From: Demequina rhizosphaerae
Lineage (GTDB): Bacteria > Actinomycetota > Actinomycetes > Actinomycetales > Demequinaceae
Reading direction: 5' to 3'
DNA length: 64,000 nucleotides
NCBI RefSeq assembly: GCF_000971255.1
Contig: NZ_BBMC01000003.1
Coordinates: 1-64,000, forward strand
The notes beneath the pieces are model-generated. The model made no database searches. It was not told the DNA's origin and saw only the letters and a program-made list of their open reading frames with translations. This document shows positions 26,915 through 35,158 of this stretch, piece after piece. Both the position numbers and the translations under genes were made by a program. The first letter of the stretch is position 1. Each line of letters starts with the position of its first letter.

Positions 26915-28437
26915 CGGGCGTCCTCCAGGCTGTGGGTCGCGGCGTGCATGACCGCCTCGGGGGTGGCCTCCTCGCGCGTGAGGTTCGCGGTGATGCGTCC
27001 TTCGTGGACCACGAGCACGCGATCCGCCATGCCGAGGACCTCGGGCAGCTCGGACGAGATCATAAGGATCGCGAGGCCCTGGCCCGCGAGGTCGGACAGG
27101 AGGCGGTGCACCTCGGACTTCGTGCCCACGTCGATGCCTCGCGTGGGCTCGTCGACGATGAGGACGCTGGGCTCGGTCGCAAGCCACTTCGCGATGACGA
27201 CCTTCTGCTGGTTGCCGCCCGACAGGGTGCCCGCGAGCGTGTCGAGCGAGGGCGCGCGCACCTCGAAGCGCGCCGCCCACTCCCGGGCGGACGCGTTCTC
27301 CGCGCCGTTCGTGAGCACGCCGTAGCGCGTGAGCCGGTCGCGGATCGTGAGGGTCACGTTCCTGGCGATCCCCGAGTCGAGCACGGCGCCCTGCCGGCGC
27401 CGGTCCTCGGGGATGAGCGCGAGGCCGCGGCGCATCGCCGCGGTCGGGTCGCCGCCCGGCAGCGGCTTGCCCGCCACGGTCACCATGCCCTCGTCGTACG
27501 GATCGACGCCGAAGGCGGCGCGGGCGATCTCGGACCGGCCCGCGCCGACGAGGCCCGCGAGGGCGACGATCTCGCCGGCCCGCACCTCGAAGCTGACGTC
27601 GTGGAAGACGCCGGTGCGGGTGAGCCCGTCGACCTCGAGCAGCACGTCGCCCACCGGGGCGACCACCTTGGGGAAGAGGTCGGTGACGTCGCGGCCGACC
27701 ATCTCGCGCACGAGCTGGTCCACCGTCGTGTCGGCGATCGCGCTCGTCGAGATGTACTCGCCGTCGCGCATGACCGTGACCGTGTCGCACAGGTCGAAGA
27801 CCTCGTCGAAGCGGTGGGAGATGAAGAGGATCGCGCGGCCCTCGTCGCGCAGCGCCCGCGCCACCGTGAACAGCCGCTCGACCTCGACGCCGGAGAGCGC
27901 CGCGGTGGGCTCGTCCATGACCAGCACCTTCGCGTCGAGCGACATCGCCTTCGCGATCTCGACGAGCTGCTGGTCCGCGATCGAAAGGCCGCGCGTGGGG
28001 CGGTCCGGGTCGACGTGGACGCCGAGCTGCTCGAACAGCGCCACCACCTCGTCGCGCATCGCCTTCTTGTCGATGCGGCCGAGCGACAGCGTGGGCTGGC
28101 GGCCCATGAAGACGTTCTCGGTCACGCTGAGGTCGGGGAACAGCGTGGGCTCCTGGTAGATCACCGCGATGCCGGCGTCCTTCGACTCCGCGGTCGTGGT
28201 GAAGTCGACGGGTTCGCCGAGGTACTCGAACGTGCCCGCGTCGCGTTGGTAGAGGCCCGCGATGATCTTCACGAGGGTGGACTTGCCGGCGCCGTTCTCT
28301 CCGATGAGCGCGTGGACGGAGCCTGGTGTCAGCGTGAGGCTGCCCGAGCGCAGTGCGACCACGGGACCGAAGGACTTCGCCACGCCATCGAGCACGAGGG
28401 TGGGCGCCGCCGGGGATGCGGCTGGGGGAGCTGTCAT
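26911..28437 (-). CDS. rhaT: Rhamnose ABC transporter ATP-binding protein
   Basis: 508-residue sugar ABC ATPase with two nucleotide-binding domains. The first has Walker A GENGAGKST, a signature region LSIADQQLVEIAKAM and Walker B VLVMDEPTAAL. The second has the usual degenerate Walker A (GLVGAGRSE), signature LSGGNQQKVVIAKWL and VLIVDEPTRGID. First gene of the importer operon. ATG 28437 is preferred; an in-frame GTG at 28467 would add ten basic residues and would sit close to the operator. Confidence 0.9.
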   Translation of the reverse strand: MTAPPAASPAAPTLVLDGVAKSFGPVVALRSGSLTLTPGSVHALIGENGAGKSTLVKIIAGLYQRDAGTFEYLGEPVDFTTTAESKDAGIAVIYQEPTLFPDLSVTENVFMGRQPTLSLGRIDKKAMRDEVVALFEQLGVHVDPDRPTRGLSIADQQLVEIAKAMSLDAKVLVMDEPTAALSGVEVERLFTVARALRDEGRAILFISHRFDEVFDLCDTVTVMRDGEYISTSAIADTTVDQLVREMVGRDVTDLFPKVVAPVGDVLLEVDGLTRTGVFHDVSFEVRAGEIVALAGLVGAGRSEIARAAFGVDPYDEGMVTVAGKPLPGGDPTAAMRRGLALIPEDRRRQGAVLDSGIARNVTLTIRDRLTRYGVLTNGAENASAREWAARFEVRAPSLDTLAGTLSGGNQQKVVIAKWLATEPSVLIVDEPTRGIDVGTKSEVHRLLSDLAGQGLAILMISSELPEVLGMADRVLVVHEGRITANLTREEATPEAVMHAATHSLEDAR

Positions 28438-28473
28438 CGTCGACCTATCCGCTCGTCTGCGCTTCACTTCGTC

Positions 28474-28525
28474 GTGAAACGATTCACATACTTCGCAACC
28501 TAATGTCCGGCTCGTGGAGTGTCAA
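28474..28525 (-). promoter_or_regulatory. Promoter and operator of the rhamnose transporter operon
   Basis: On the minus strand, TTGACA (28525-28520), a 17-base spacer and TAGGTT (28502-28497) precede the operator GTGAATCGTTTCAC (28487-28474) by nine bases. The operator is a variant of the TTGAAnCGnTTCAA palindrome with symmetric GTG/CAC ends. Confidence 0.87.
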
Positions 28526-28680
28526 CGACATCGGGTCTCGAACGCGTAACGATGCGCCTTCTCGGGACGTCGGTCCCTGGCGGAGGGCGCCCGCGTCGCT
28601 GCGCCCGTGTCGCGCCTGGGATCATCGATGGAAGGTTTCAGTATCCTGACGGGACCATCCGTATCGATGAGGAGGCCGGA

Positions 28681-29694
28681 ATGTCGGTGAGCGTGCGCGA
28701 GGTCGCCGCTCGGGCGGGCGTGTCCGTGGGGACCGTGTCGAACGTGCTCAACCGACCCGACCAGGTCAAGGCCGAGACGGTGGAGCGTGTCCGCGCCGCG
28801 ATCGACGAGCTCGGCTACGTCCCCAACGCCGCGGCCCGCCAGCTCCGCGCGGGCCGCAGCCAGAGCCTCGCGCTGCTGGTGCTCGACGTCGGCAACCCGT
28901 TCTTCACCGACGTGGCGCGCGGCGCCGAGGCTCGCGCGTCGCAGGAGGGTCTCACCGTCCTGCTGGCCAACTCGGACGAGTCGCCCGAGCGCGAGGCCAA
29001 CCACCTCGACGTCTTCGAGCGTCAGCGCGTGAGCGGCATCCTCGTGTCCCCGGTCGAGGGCGACTACACGCGCCTCGAGGAGATCCGCAAGCACGGCATC
29101 CCGGTGGTGCTGGTCGACCGGGGCGCCGACCAGCCGCGCTTCGCCTCGGTGTCCGTCGACGACGCCGCCGGCGGCGCGCTCGCCGCGCGCCACCTGCTCG
29201 AGCAGGGGAGGAGGCGCCTGGCGTTCGTCGGGGGCCCGCTGCGCATCGGCCAGGTCGCCGACCGCTTCGCCGGCGCCTCGGCCGCGGTCGCCGAGCACGG
29301 CTCCGCCACCCTGCAGCTCTTCGGCACCGACGAGATGTCGCTCGACGAGGGTCGACGCGTGGGCGAGGCCCTGCGACCGCTGATCCGGGAGACCGGCATC
29401 GACGGCATCGTCGCGGCCAACGACCTGCTCGCGATCGGGGTCGAGCGCGCGCTGCTGTTCGGGCCCGACCCGATCCGCGTTCCCGACGAGGTCGCCCTCG
29501 TCGGCTACGACGACATCTCCTTCGCCGCGTCGGCCGTCGTGCCGATCACGTCGATCCGCCAGCCGCGCGAGCTCATCGGCGCCACCGCCGTCGAGCTGCT
29601 GCTCGAGGAGGCGTCGCGCGCCAAGGGCGACCGGCCCCGGCATGTGGTGTACGCGCCCGAGCTGGTCGTGCGGGAGTCGAGCGTCGGCGGCTAG
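28681..29694 (+). CDS. LacI-family regulator, divergent from the rhamnose transporter
   Basis: 337 residues. Helix-turn-helix SVREVAARAGVSVGTVSNV, hinge ARQLRAGRSQSLALLVLD, and sensor domain with SVDDAAGGALAARHL and VGYDDISFAASAVVP. ATG 28681 has GAGGAGG upstream. Divergent placement from the RhaTPQS operon, with the operator in the shared region, makes it the best candidate for the regulator that recognises TTGAAnCGnTTCAA; LacI-type RhaR regulators are known in Actinobacteria. That assignment is inferred. Its stop shares a CTAG with the convergent next gene. Confidence 0.9.
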   Translation: MSVSVREVAARAGVSVGTVSNVLNRPDQVKAETVERVRAAIDELGYVPNAAARQLRAGRSQSLALLVLDVGNPFFTDVARGAEARASQEGLTVLLANSDESPEREANHLDVFERQRVSGILVSPVEGDYTRLEEIRKHGIPVVLVDRGADQPRFASVSVDDAAGGALAARHLLEQGRRRLAFVGGPLRIGQVADRFAGASAAVAEHGSATLQLFGTDEMSLDEGRRVGEALRPLIRETGIDGIVAANDLLAIGVERALLFGPDPIRVPDEVALVGYDDISFAASAVVPITSIRQPRELIGATAVELLLEEASRAKGDRPRHVVYAPELVVRESSVGG

Positions 29695-30689
29695 GACGCC
29701 GGGCCGGTCGAGGCGCGCACGATCAGCCGCGGCTCGAGCGTGACCTCCGCGACCTCGCGGTCGCCGTCGATCCGCGCGCGCAGCAGCCGCATCGCCTCGC
29801 GGCCCATCGCCTCGCGCGGCTGCTCGACCGTGGTGAGCGCGGGGCGCATGAGGCGCCCGGCCTCGGCGTTGTCGTAGCCCACCACGCTGAGGTCGCCCGG
29901 CACCTCGAGGCCGCGCTCGAGCGCGTCCGCGAGCACCGCCGTCGCGATGCGGTCGTTGCCCGCGAAGCACGCCGTGGGGCCCCCGGGCGTCCCGACCAGG
30001 TCGAGCAGCCGTGCGACGCCGTCGTCCGAGGCGTCGAGCACCATGGGCGCCAGGTCCGCGGCGCGCATCGTCCTCTCGAAGCTCGCGCGGCGGGCCGTGG
30101 CCGCGGCCCGGCGGGACGAGGCGACGTGCGCGATCCGCAGGTGACCGAGCCCGAGCAGGTGGGAGACGGCGGCCTCCGCGCCGTGCTCGTCGTTGTTGCG
30201 GACCACGCTGACGCGGCGCGGCGGCGCGAACGGGCGCCCCACCATGACGACGGGGCGGCGGGCGGCGGCGCGGTCGAGCGTGTCCGCGTCGAGCATGGCG
30301 GAGATGACGATGACGCCGTCCACGCCGAGGTCGAGGATCTCGTCGAGCCGGCGCGCGAGCACGTCGGCCGAGCCGCGTCCGTGGCCGATGATCGTGCCCA
30401 GCCCGGTGGCCTCGGCGTCCGCCTCGATCCCGTCGACGACGTCCGCGAAGTACGGGTTCGCGAGGTCGCTCACCAGGAGGCCGACCACCTGCGTCCGCCC
30501 GCGGGCGAGTCCGCGCGCCAACGCGTTCGAGTGGTAGCCGAGCTCGTCGGCCACCTCGAGGATGCGCGAGCGGGTCGCCTCGGACACGCCCGCGTCGCCG
30601 CGGATCGCGAGGGACACGAGTGACTTGGACACCCCCGCCGCGCGGGCGACGTCGACGATGGTCGGCGCGGGCCTGGCGGGCGTGGTCAC
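29691..30689 (-). CDS. LacI-family regulator
   Basis: 332 residues. Helix-turn-helix PTIVDVARAAGVSKSLVSLA, where the serine-leucine in the recognition helix (SKSLVSLAIRGD) differs from the other regulators here. The sensor domain contains VVRNNDEHGAEAAVSHLL, AGNDRIATAVLAD and VGYDNAEAGRL. The GTG at 30689 follows TAGAAC by 6 bases with no ribosome site, suggesting a leaderless message. No cognate operator is evident nearby, and it may be unrelated to rhamnose. Confidence 0.88.
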   Translation of the reverse strand: MTTPARPAPTIVDVARAAGVSKSLVSLAIRGDAGVSEATRSRILEVADELGYHSNALARGLARGRTQVVGLLVSDLANPYFADVVDGIEADAEATGLGTIIGHGRGSADVLARRLDEILDLGVDGVIVISAMLDADTLDRAAARRPVVMVGRPFAPPRRVSVVRNNDEHGAEAAVSHLLGLGHLRIAHVASSRRAAATARRASFERTMRAADLAPMVLDASDDGVARLLDLVGTPGGPTACFAGNDRIATAVLADALERGLEVPGDLSVVGYDNAEAGRLMRPALTTVEQPREAMGREAMRLLRARIDGDREVAEVTLEPRLIVRASTGPAS

Positions 30690-30792
30690 CCTGCAGTTCT
30701 AGCAGAACGCCAGGTGAACGACGGGGGAACGACCGGCGAACTTGTGGGAACGGGACGGTGTGCGCCTGGAACGCTCCAGTAGCGTCCACGAC

Positions 30793-32448
30793 GTGACCTT
30801 CTCCACCCTCTCCTCCCCGGCGCCCGAGGCGCTTGAGGCGGCGGCCGTCCTGCACCGACCGCGCGCCCTGCTGCTCGACTTCGGCGGCGTCATCGTCACC
30901 ACCGCCAAGCGCGAGACCGGCCTCGACGAGGCCGCCGCGCTCGTCGTGGCGATGCTCGAACGCGGGCTCGTGCCCGTGGCCCCCACCGAGGTGCGCCGCA
31001 GCCTCCAGTCGGGGCTCACCGCCCTCACCCACTGGAAGCACGCCTCGAGCCGCCGCCTCGAGCCACGCGAGCTGACCCACCGCGAGATCGTCGAGGACTT
31101 CCTCGCCGCGGAGCTGCCGGCCCGCTCCCGCGCGCTGCTCGTCGCCGAGGCCGCGGAGCTGCTCGACGCGCTCCAGACCCTCATCAGCGACCACCACCTG
31201 CGTCCCGGCGTGCGGCGCCTGCTGCAGCTCGCGCGCAGCCGCGCGATCCCGGTGGGCATCGTGTCGAACGCCCACTCCGGACGCAGCCACCGGCGCATCC
31301 TCGCGGAGCTGGGCGTGATCGACGCGTTCGCCGTGCAGGTCTACTCCGACGAGGTCGGGATGCGGAAGCCGAACCCGCGCATCCTCGAGCTCGCCGCCGC
31401 CGCGACCGGCGTCGCGCCCGCCGACTGCTGGTACGTGGGCGACACGTTCGACCGCGACGTGGTCGCCGCACGCCGGGCCGGCATCGGCGTGGCCATCGTC
31501 ACGCGCGACAAGCACACCGACCACCCGCCGTTCGCGGTCGCGCAGCGTCCGGATGCGGTGTTCGACACGCCCGCCGAGCTCGCCGACGCGTTCGAGGCCG
31601 CCCTCGCCGTCCCCGCGGACGCGGCCGCCGCGCCCGAGCCCGCGGTCGACGCCCCCGCCGCCGCGCCCCGCCGCGGCGCGCTGCTCATCGACCACGGCGG
31701 CGTCATCTCGGCCTCGCACGCCGACCTCGACGCGCTGCTGACGCTCGGCGAGCACCTCTCGCGGCTGCTCTCGACCCCTGAGGCGCCGCTCAGCGCGGAC
31801 GACGCGGTCGCGATGATCCGCGTCGCCCGTCGACGCCGCGCCGAGCGCAAGGGCGACTCCCTCGCCGAGACCCGGCCGTTCGAGTTCTGGGTCGAGTGCT
31901 TCGGCGCGGACCTCGACGAGCGCGCCCGCGCGGTTCTCGCCGCCGAGTGCGTCGACCTCATGCACCGCTACGGCCGCGCCAAGAGCCGCCGCACGCTGCG
32001 CGCCGGCGTCGCGGAGGCGATGACCCACGCCCGGGTGCACGGCATGCCCGTCGTGGTGGTGTCGAACACCCTCTCGGGGCGGGCGGTGCGCGACGCGTGC
32101 GCGTCCCACGGACTCGCACCGCTGATCGGCGCGTACGTCTGCTCCGACGAGCACGGCATGCGCAAGCCGCACGCCGGCATCGTCGAGGAGGCGCTGCGCA
32201 TCGCGGACGCCGACCCGGCGTCCACCTGGTTCTACGGCGACAAGCCCCACGCCGACGCCGAGGCCGCGCTCGCGGCCGGCATCGCGCACCGCGTCATGGT
32301 GCGCGGCGGGGCCGTCGCCGACGACGTGCTCGACACCGCGCTGGCCGCCGGGACGGCGACCGACGTGGTGGACGACGCGAACGGCCTGCTCGCGCTCCTG
32401 CGGCAGGCCGATCCCACCCCGCAGTCTCCTGTCACCACCCTGTCCTGA
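30793..32448 (+). CDS. Tandem HAD-like hydrolase fusion
   Basis: 551 residues from the GTG at 30793, with two complete HAD domains. Domain 1 has motif I LLLDFGGVIV (Asp29), motif II GIVSNAHSGR, motif III MRKPNPRI and motif IV YVGDTFDRD. Domain 2 has LLIDHGGVIS (Asp300), VVSNTLSGR, MRKPHAGI and FYGDKPHAD. An Ala/Pro-rich linker joins them. Both domains have Gly where many HAD phosphatases have the second Asp of DxD; the DxGGV form is common in active members too. The start is uncertain: TAGCGT (30780-30785) seven bases upstream suggests a leaderless message, while an in-frame TTG lies at 30742. Only 14 bases separate it from the ECF S component. It may dephosphorylate the substrate of that transporter or a derived metabolite; unknown. 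Confidence 0.78.
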   Translation: MTFSTLSSPAPEALEAAAVLHRPRALLLDFGGVIVTTAKRETGLDEAAALVVAMLERGLVPVAPTEVRRSLQSGLTALTHWKHASSRRLEPRELTHREIVEDFLAAELPARSRALLVAEAAELLDALQTLISDHHLRPGVRRLLQLARSRAIPVGIVSNAHSGRSHRRILAELGVIDAFAVQVYSDEVGMRKPNPRILELAAAATGVAPADCWYVGDTFDRDVVAARRAGIGVAIVTRDKHTDHPPFAVAQRPDAVFDTPAELADAFEAALAVPADAAAAPEPAVDAPAAAPRRGALLIDHGGVISASHADLDALLTLGEHLSRLLSTPEAPLSADDAVAMIRVARRRRAERKGDSLAETRPFEFWVECFGADLDERARAVLAAECVDLMHRYGRAKSRRTLRAGVAEAMTHARVHGMPVVVVSNTLSGRAVRDACASHGLAPLIGAYVCSDEHGMRKPHAGIVEEALRIADADPASTWFYGDKPHADAEAALAAGIAHRVMVRGGAVADDVLDTALAAGTATDVVDDANGLLALLRQADPTPQSPVTTLS

Positions 32449-32462
32449 TGGAGGAGCTCCAC

Positions 32463-33371
32463 ATGTCCCAGACCACCGCCACCGACGAGCGCACCGGCAG
32501 GCTGCGCGGTACCGTCGCCGGCCTGCCCCGCGACCTCACCGGCTCGCAGAAGCTCATGGTCTTCGTGCTGTCCATGGCGCTGTCCGGCGTCGCCAACCTC
32601 GTGCTCGAGATCATCCCCGACGTGACGATCGGCCCGGTCGACGTCTCCGTCAGCTACTTCGTGTTCGTGCCCCTCGCGCTCGTCGCGCTGCTGAACCCGT
32701 TCTGGGCCGCGCTCGGAGCCCCGATCGGCGAGGTGATCTTCGTCGACCTGCTCATGGGCGACTTCTCCGGCCTCGCGGAGATCGAGGGCATCATCCAGAT
32801 GTTCCTCGCGCTCTACATCGCCGGCTCGCTCGTGCGGAACCCGCGCAACCGCCTGCAGATCGCCATCGCCGCCGTCACGGTGGTCGTCATCGACAAGGCG
32901 CTGTCGGCGCTGGTCGACCTCTCGAAGGTGTGGATCGGCGTCGAGGACGCCGAGTTCGTCGAGGGTCTGCCCGAGTCGATCCTGCTCCTCGAGGGCATCG
33001 GCTACGCGGTCGACATCCTCATGAGCGGCGTCCTGTTCGGCGTCATCCCCGCGATCTGGCTGATCCCGGCCCTGCACGGCCGCATCGAGCCGCTGCTCGG
33101 CATGCGTCCCCGCGTCCCCGGCGAGCCCATCCAGGGCTCGGCGCCGCGCAACGCGATGTTCGTCGCGATCGCGGTGGCGCTGTCCGTCGCCTCGTTCCTC
33201 TTCGCGTTCCTCGAGGCGTGGGACATCGAGCTCGGCGTGTTCGAGCCCGAGTGGCTCGACACCTACGGCCCGGGCTTCATCTGGGTCGGCGTCGGTGCCG
33301 CGGCGATCGCCTTCCTCGTGGGCGTCGCGCTCGCGAGGCTCGCGCGCCGCAACGCCGGCTCCGAGAACTGA
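32463..33371 (+). CDS. Putative ECF transporter S component, substrate unknown
   Basis: 302-residue membrane protein with about six to seven hydrophobic segments (for example SQKLMVFVLSMALSGVANLV, YFVFVPLALVALLNPFWAAL). It is larger than most S components, which are near 170-220 residues, because of an extra C-terminal portion. Its placement directly before a fused two-domain ATPase and a T component identifies it as the likely substrate-binding subunit; no known vitamin or metal S family is recognisable by eye. ATG 32463 follows GGAGCTCC. The preceding gene is the HAD-HAD fusion. Confidence 0.7.
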   Translation: MSQTTATDERTGRLRGTVAGLPRDLTGSQKLMVFVLSMALSGVANLVLEIIPDVTIGPVDVSVSYFVFVPLALVALLNPFWAALGAPIGEVIFVDLLMGDFSGLAEIEGIIQMFLALYIAGSLVRNPRNRLQIAIAAVTVVVIDKALSALVDLSKVWIGVEDAEFVEGLPESILLLEGIGYAVDILMSGVLFGVIPAIWLIPALHGRIEPLLGMRPRVPGEPIQGSAPRNAMFVAIAVALSVASFLFAFLEAWDIELGVFEPEWLDTYGPGFIWVGVGAAAIAFLVGVALARLARRNAGSEN

Positions 33372-33380
33372 CACGCGGGT

Positions 33381-33410
33381 TCCGGGCCGGGGCACCCGCC
33401 CCGGCCCGGA
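33381..33410 (+). terminator. 13-bp stem-loop between S-component and ATPase genes
   Basis: TCCGGGCCGGGGC (33381-33393) pairs perfectly with 33398-33410 around an ACCC loop. It lies within the operon and may set the ratio of S component to ATPase, or act as a partial terminator. Confidence 0.6.
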
Positions 33411-33439
33411 CCCTCCTCTCCTAGAAAGCAGCACCCCGC

Positions 33440-35158
33440 ATGACCGCCATCATCGAGCTCGACCGGCTCAGCTTCCGCTATCCGGGGGCGACCAGGGACA
33501 GCCTCCGCAACGTCTCCCTCAGCATCGAGGAGGGCGACTTCGTCGCCGTCATCGGCGGCAACGGGTCGGGCAAGACCACCCTGTGCAAGACGTTCAACGG
33601 GCTCGTGCCGCACTACTGGGTCGGGGAGTTCGCGGGCGAGGCGCGGGTGGCGGGGCTCGACACGTACGACTCGTCCGTCGCCGAGCTGTCCGCGACCGTC
33701 GGGTACGTCTACCAGGACTTCCAGAACCAGCTCGTCCGGCCGCGGGTGCGCGACGAGGTCGAGTTCGGGCCCATGAACTTCGGGATGGCGGACTTCGCGG
33801 CGCGCGGTGCGGAGGCGATGGCGATGCTCGGCATCGACCACCTCGCGGACCGCTTCGTGTGGCAGCTCTCCGGGGGTCAGGCGCACCTCACCGCCCTCGC
33901 GTCGGTGCTGTCGATGCGCCCACGCATCATCGTCGTCGACGAGCCGGTGGCGGAGGTCGACCCGGCGGGCGCGCACGCCCTCTACGAGCGGCTCACGCAG
34001 CTCAACCGCGACCACGGCATCACGGTCGTCGTGATCGAGCACCACGCCGAGTTCATCTCGCAGTACGCCAGGTCGGTGATCCTCATGGACGACGGCGCAC
34101 CCGTGTGGCACCTGCCGGTCGCCGAGGCCGCGGCCCGCGCCGACGAGCTCGCCGCGCACGGCATCCCCGCGCCGCAGATCGTCGACGCGTGCGCCGCCGC
34201 CGAAGTCCCAGGCGCCCCGCGCACCGTGGCCGAGGCGGCCACGCTGCTGCGTGACGCCGGCGTCTCGCCGAGCGCCGCATCGTCCCTGCGTGAGGACGAT
34301 GCGGGGGAGCGCGGCATCGCCGCGGCACCGCGCCCGGTGGTCGCCGCATCGTCCCTCTCGCACGGCTACCGCACGGTCGGCGGCGACCTCATGCCCGTCC
34401 TGCACGACGTCGACCTCACCATCCACGCGGGCGACCGCGTCGCGCTCGTCGGCGGCAACGGCGCCGGCAAGTCCACGCTCATGCGGCTGCTCGGCGGCCT
34501 GCAGGTGCCGCGCGGCGGCACGATCGTGCTCGACGGGGTCGACACGCGCTCCGCGCCGAGCGCGCGGCTGGCGGACCACGCCGCCTACCTGTTCCAGCGG
34601 CCCGAGCAGATGTTCCTCAAGGACTCGGTCCGCGCGGACGTGCTGCTGCATCCGGCCGGGCGCGGGCGCGACGACGCCGACGCGCTCGTCGACCGGGTCC
34701 TCGACCGCGTCCGGCTCACCGAGTTCGCGGACCGTGACGGCCGCACCCTCTCCGGGGGCCAGCAGCGTCGCGCGACGCTCGCGATCGGGCTCGCCATGAG
34801 CCCCGCGCTGATGCTCGCGGACGAGCCGACCGCGAGCCTCGACGTCGCCAGCCGTGACAGCGTCATCGGGATGCTCGACGAGCTGTCCGACACCATCGCC
34901 GCGGCGGTGGTCGCGACGCACGACATGCACCTCGTCGCCGAGTGGGCGACCCGCGTCGTCGTGCTGGAGCACGGGCGCATCGTCGCCGACCTCACGCCGC
35001 GCGCGCTCTTCGCGGACGACGCGTTGCTCGCGAAGGCGCGGCTCGTGCCGCCGCAGATCGTGGCGCTCGGGAGGGAGCTCGGCATCGACCCGCTGCCGCT
35101 GTCGGTGGCCCAATGGCGCGAGGCCGTCGCGCCGATCCGGACGGAGGCGCTCGCGTGA
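33440..35158 (+). CDS. ECF transporter ATPase, two fused domains (EcfA-EcfA')
   Basis: 572 residues with two ABC ATPase domains. Domain 1 (about 1-245): Walker A GGNGSGKTT, Q-loop VYQDFQNQL, signature LSGGQAHLTALASVL, Walker B IIVVDEPVAEVDP and switch His in VIEHH. Domain 2 (about 300-560): GGNGAGKST, LFQRPEQMF, LSGGQQRRATLAIGL, LMLADEPTASLD and VATHD. A linker of roughly 50 residues (245-300) contains three copies of the GGACGATGCG DNA word. Its end overlaps the T-component start (GTGA), so the two are coupled. Confidence 0.92.
   Translation: MTAIIELDRLSFRYPGATRDSLRNVSLSIEEGDFVAVIGGNGSGKTTLCKTFNGLVPHYWVGEFAGEARVAGLDTYDSSVAELSATVGYVYQDFQNQLVRPRVRDEVEFGPMNFGMADFAARGAEAMAMLGIDHLADRFVWQLSGGQAHLTALASVLSMRPRIIVVDEPVAEVDPAGAHALYERLTQLNRDHGITVVVIEHHAEFISQYARSVILMDDGAPVWHLPVAEAAARADELAAHGIPAPQIVDACAAAEVPGAPRTVAEAATLLRDAGVSPSAASSLREDDAGERGIAAAPRPVVAASSLSHGYRTVGGDLMPVLHDVDLTIHAGDRVALVGGNGAGKSTLMRLLGGLQVPRGGTIVLDGVDTRSAPSARLADHAAYLFQRPEQMFLKDSVRADVLLHPAGRGRDDADALVDRVLDRVRLTEFADRDGRTLSGGQQRRATLAIGLAMSPALMLADEPTASLDVASRDSVIGMLDELSDTIAAAVVATHDMHLVAEWATRVVVLEHGRIVADLTPRALFADDALLAKARLVPPQIVALGRELGIDPLPLSVAQWREAVAPIRTEALA
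34276..34303. repeat. Inverted pair of the GGACGATGCG word
   Basis: CGCATCGTCC (34276-34285) and GGACGATGCG (34294-34303) form a 10-bp stem with an 8-base loop inside the linker-coding part of the ECF ATPase gene. A third copy lies at 34345-34354. Confidence 0.75.

Noticed and set aside
30742-30792. TTG 30742 as the start of the HAD fusion gene
   Set aside because: No ribosome site precedes it and the -10-like TAGCGT lies downstream of it, so the GTG at 30793 fits better; the question is left open in the entry.
28522-32289. 1255-codon minus-strand frame spanning two LacI genes and the HAD gene
   Set aside because: It crosses three well-supported genes on both strands and has low-complexity composition; it is a GC-driven shadow, apart from no domain of its own.
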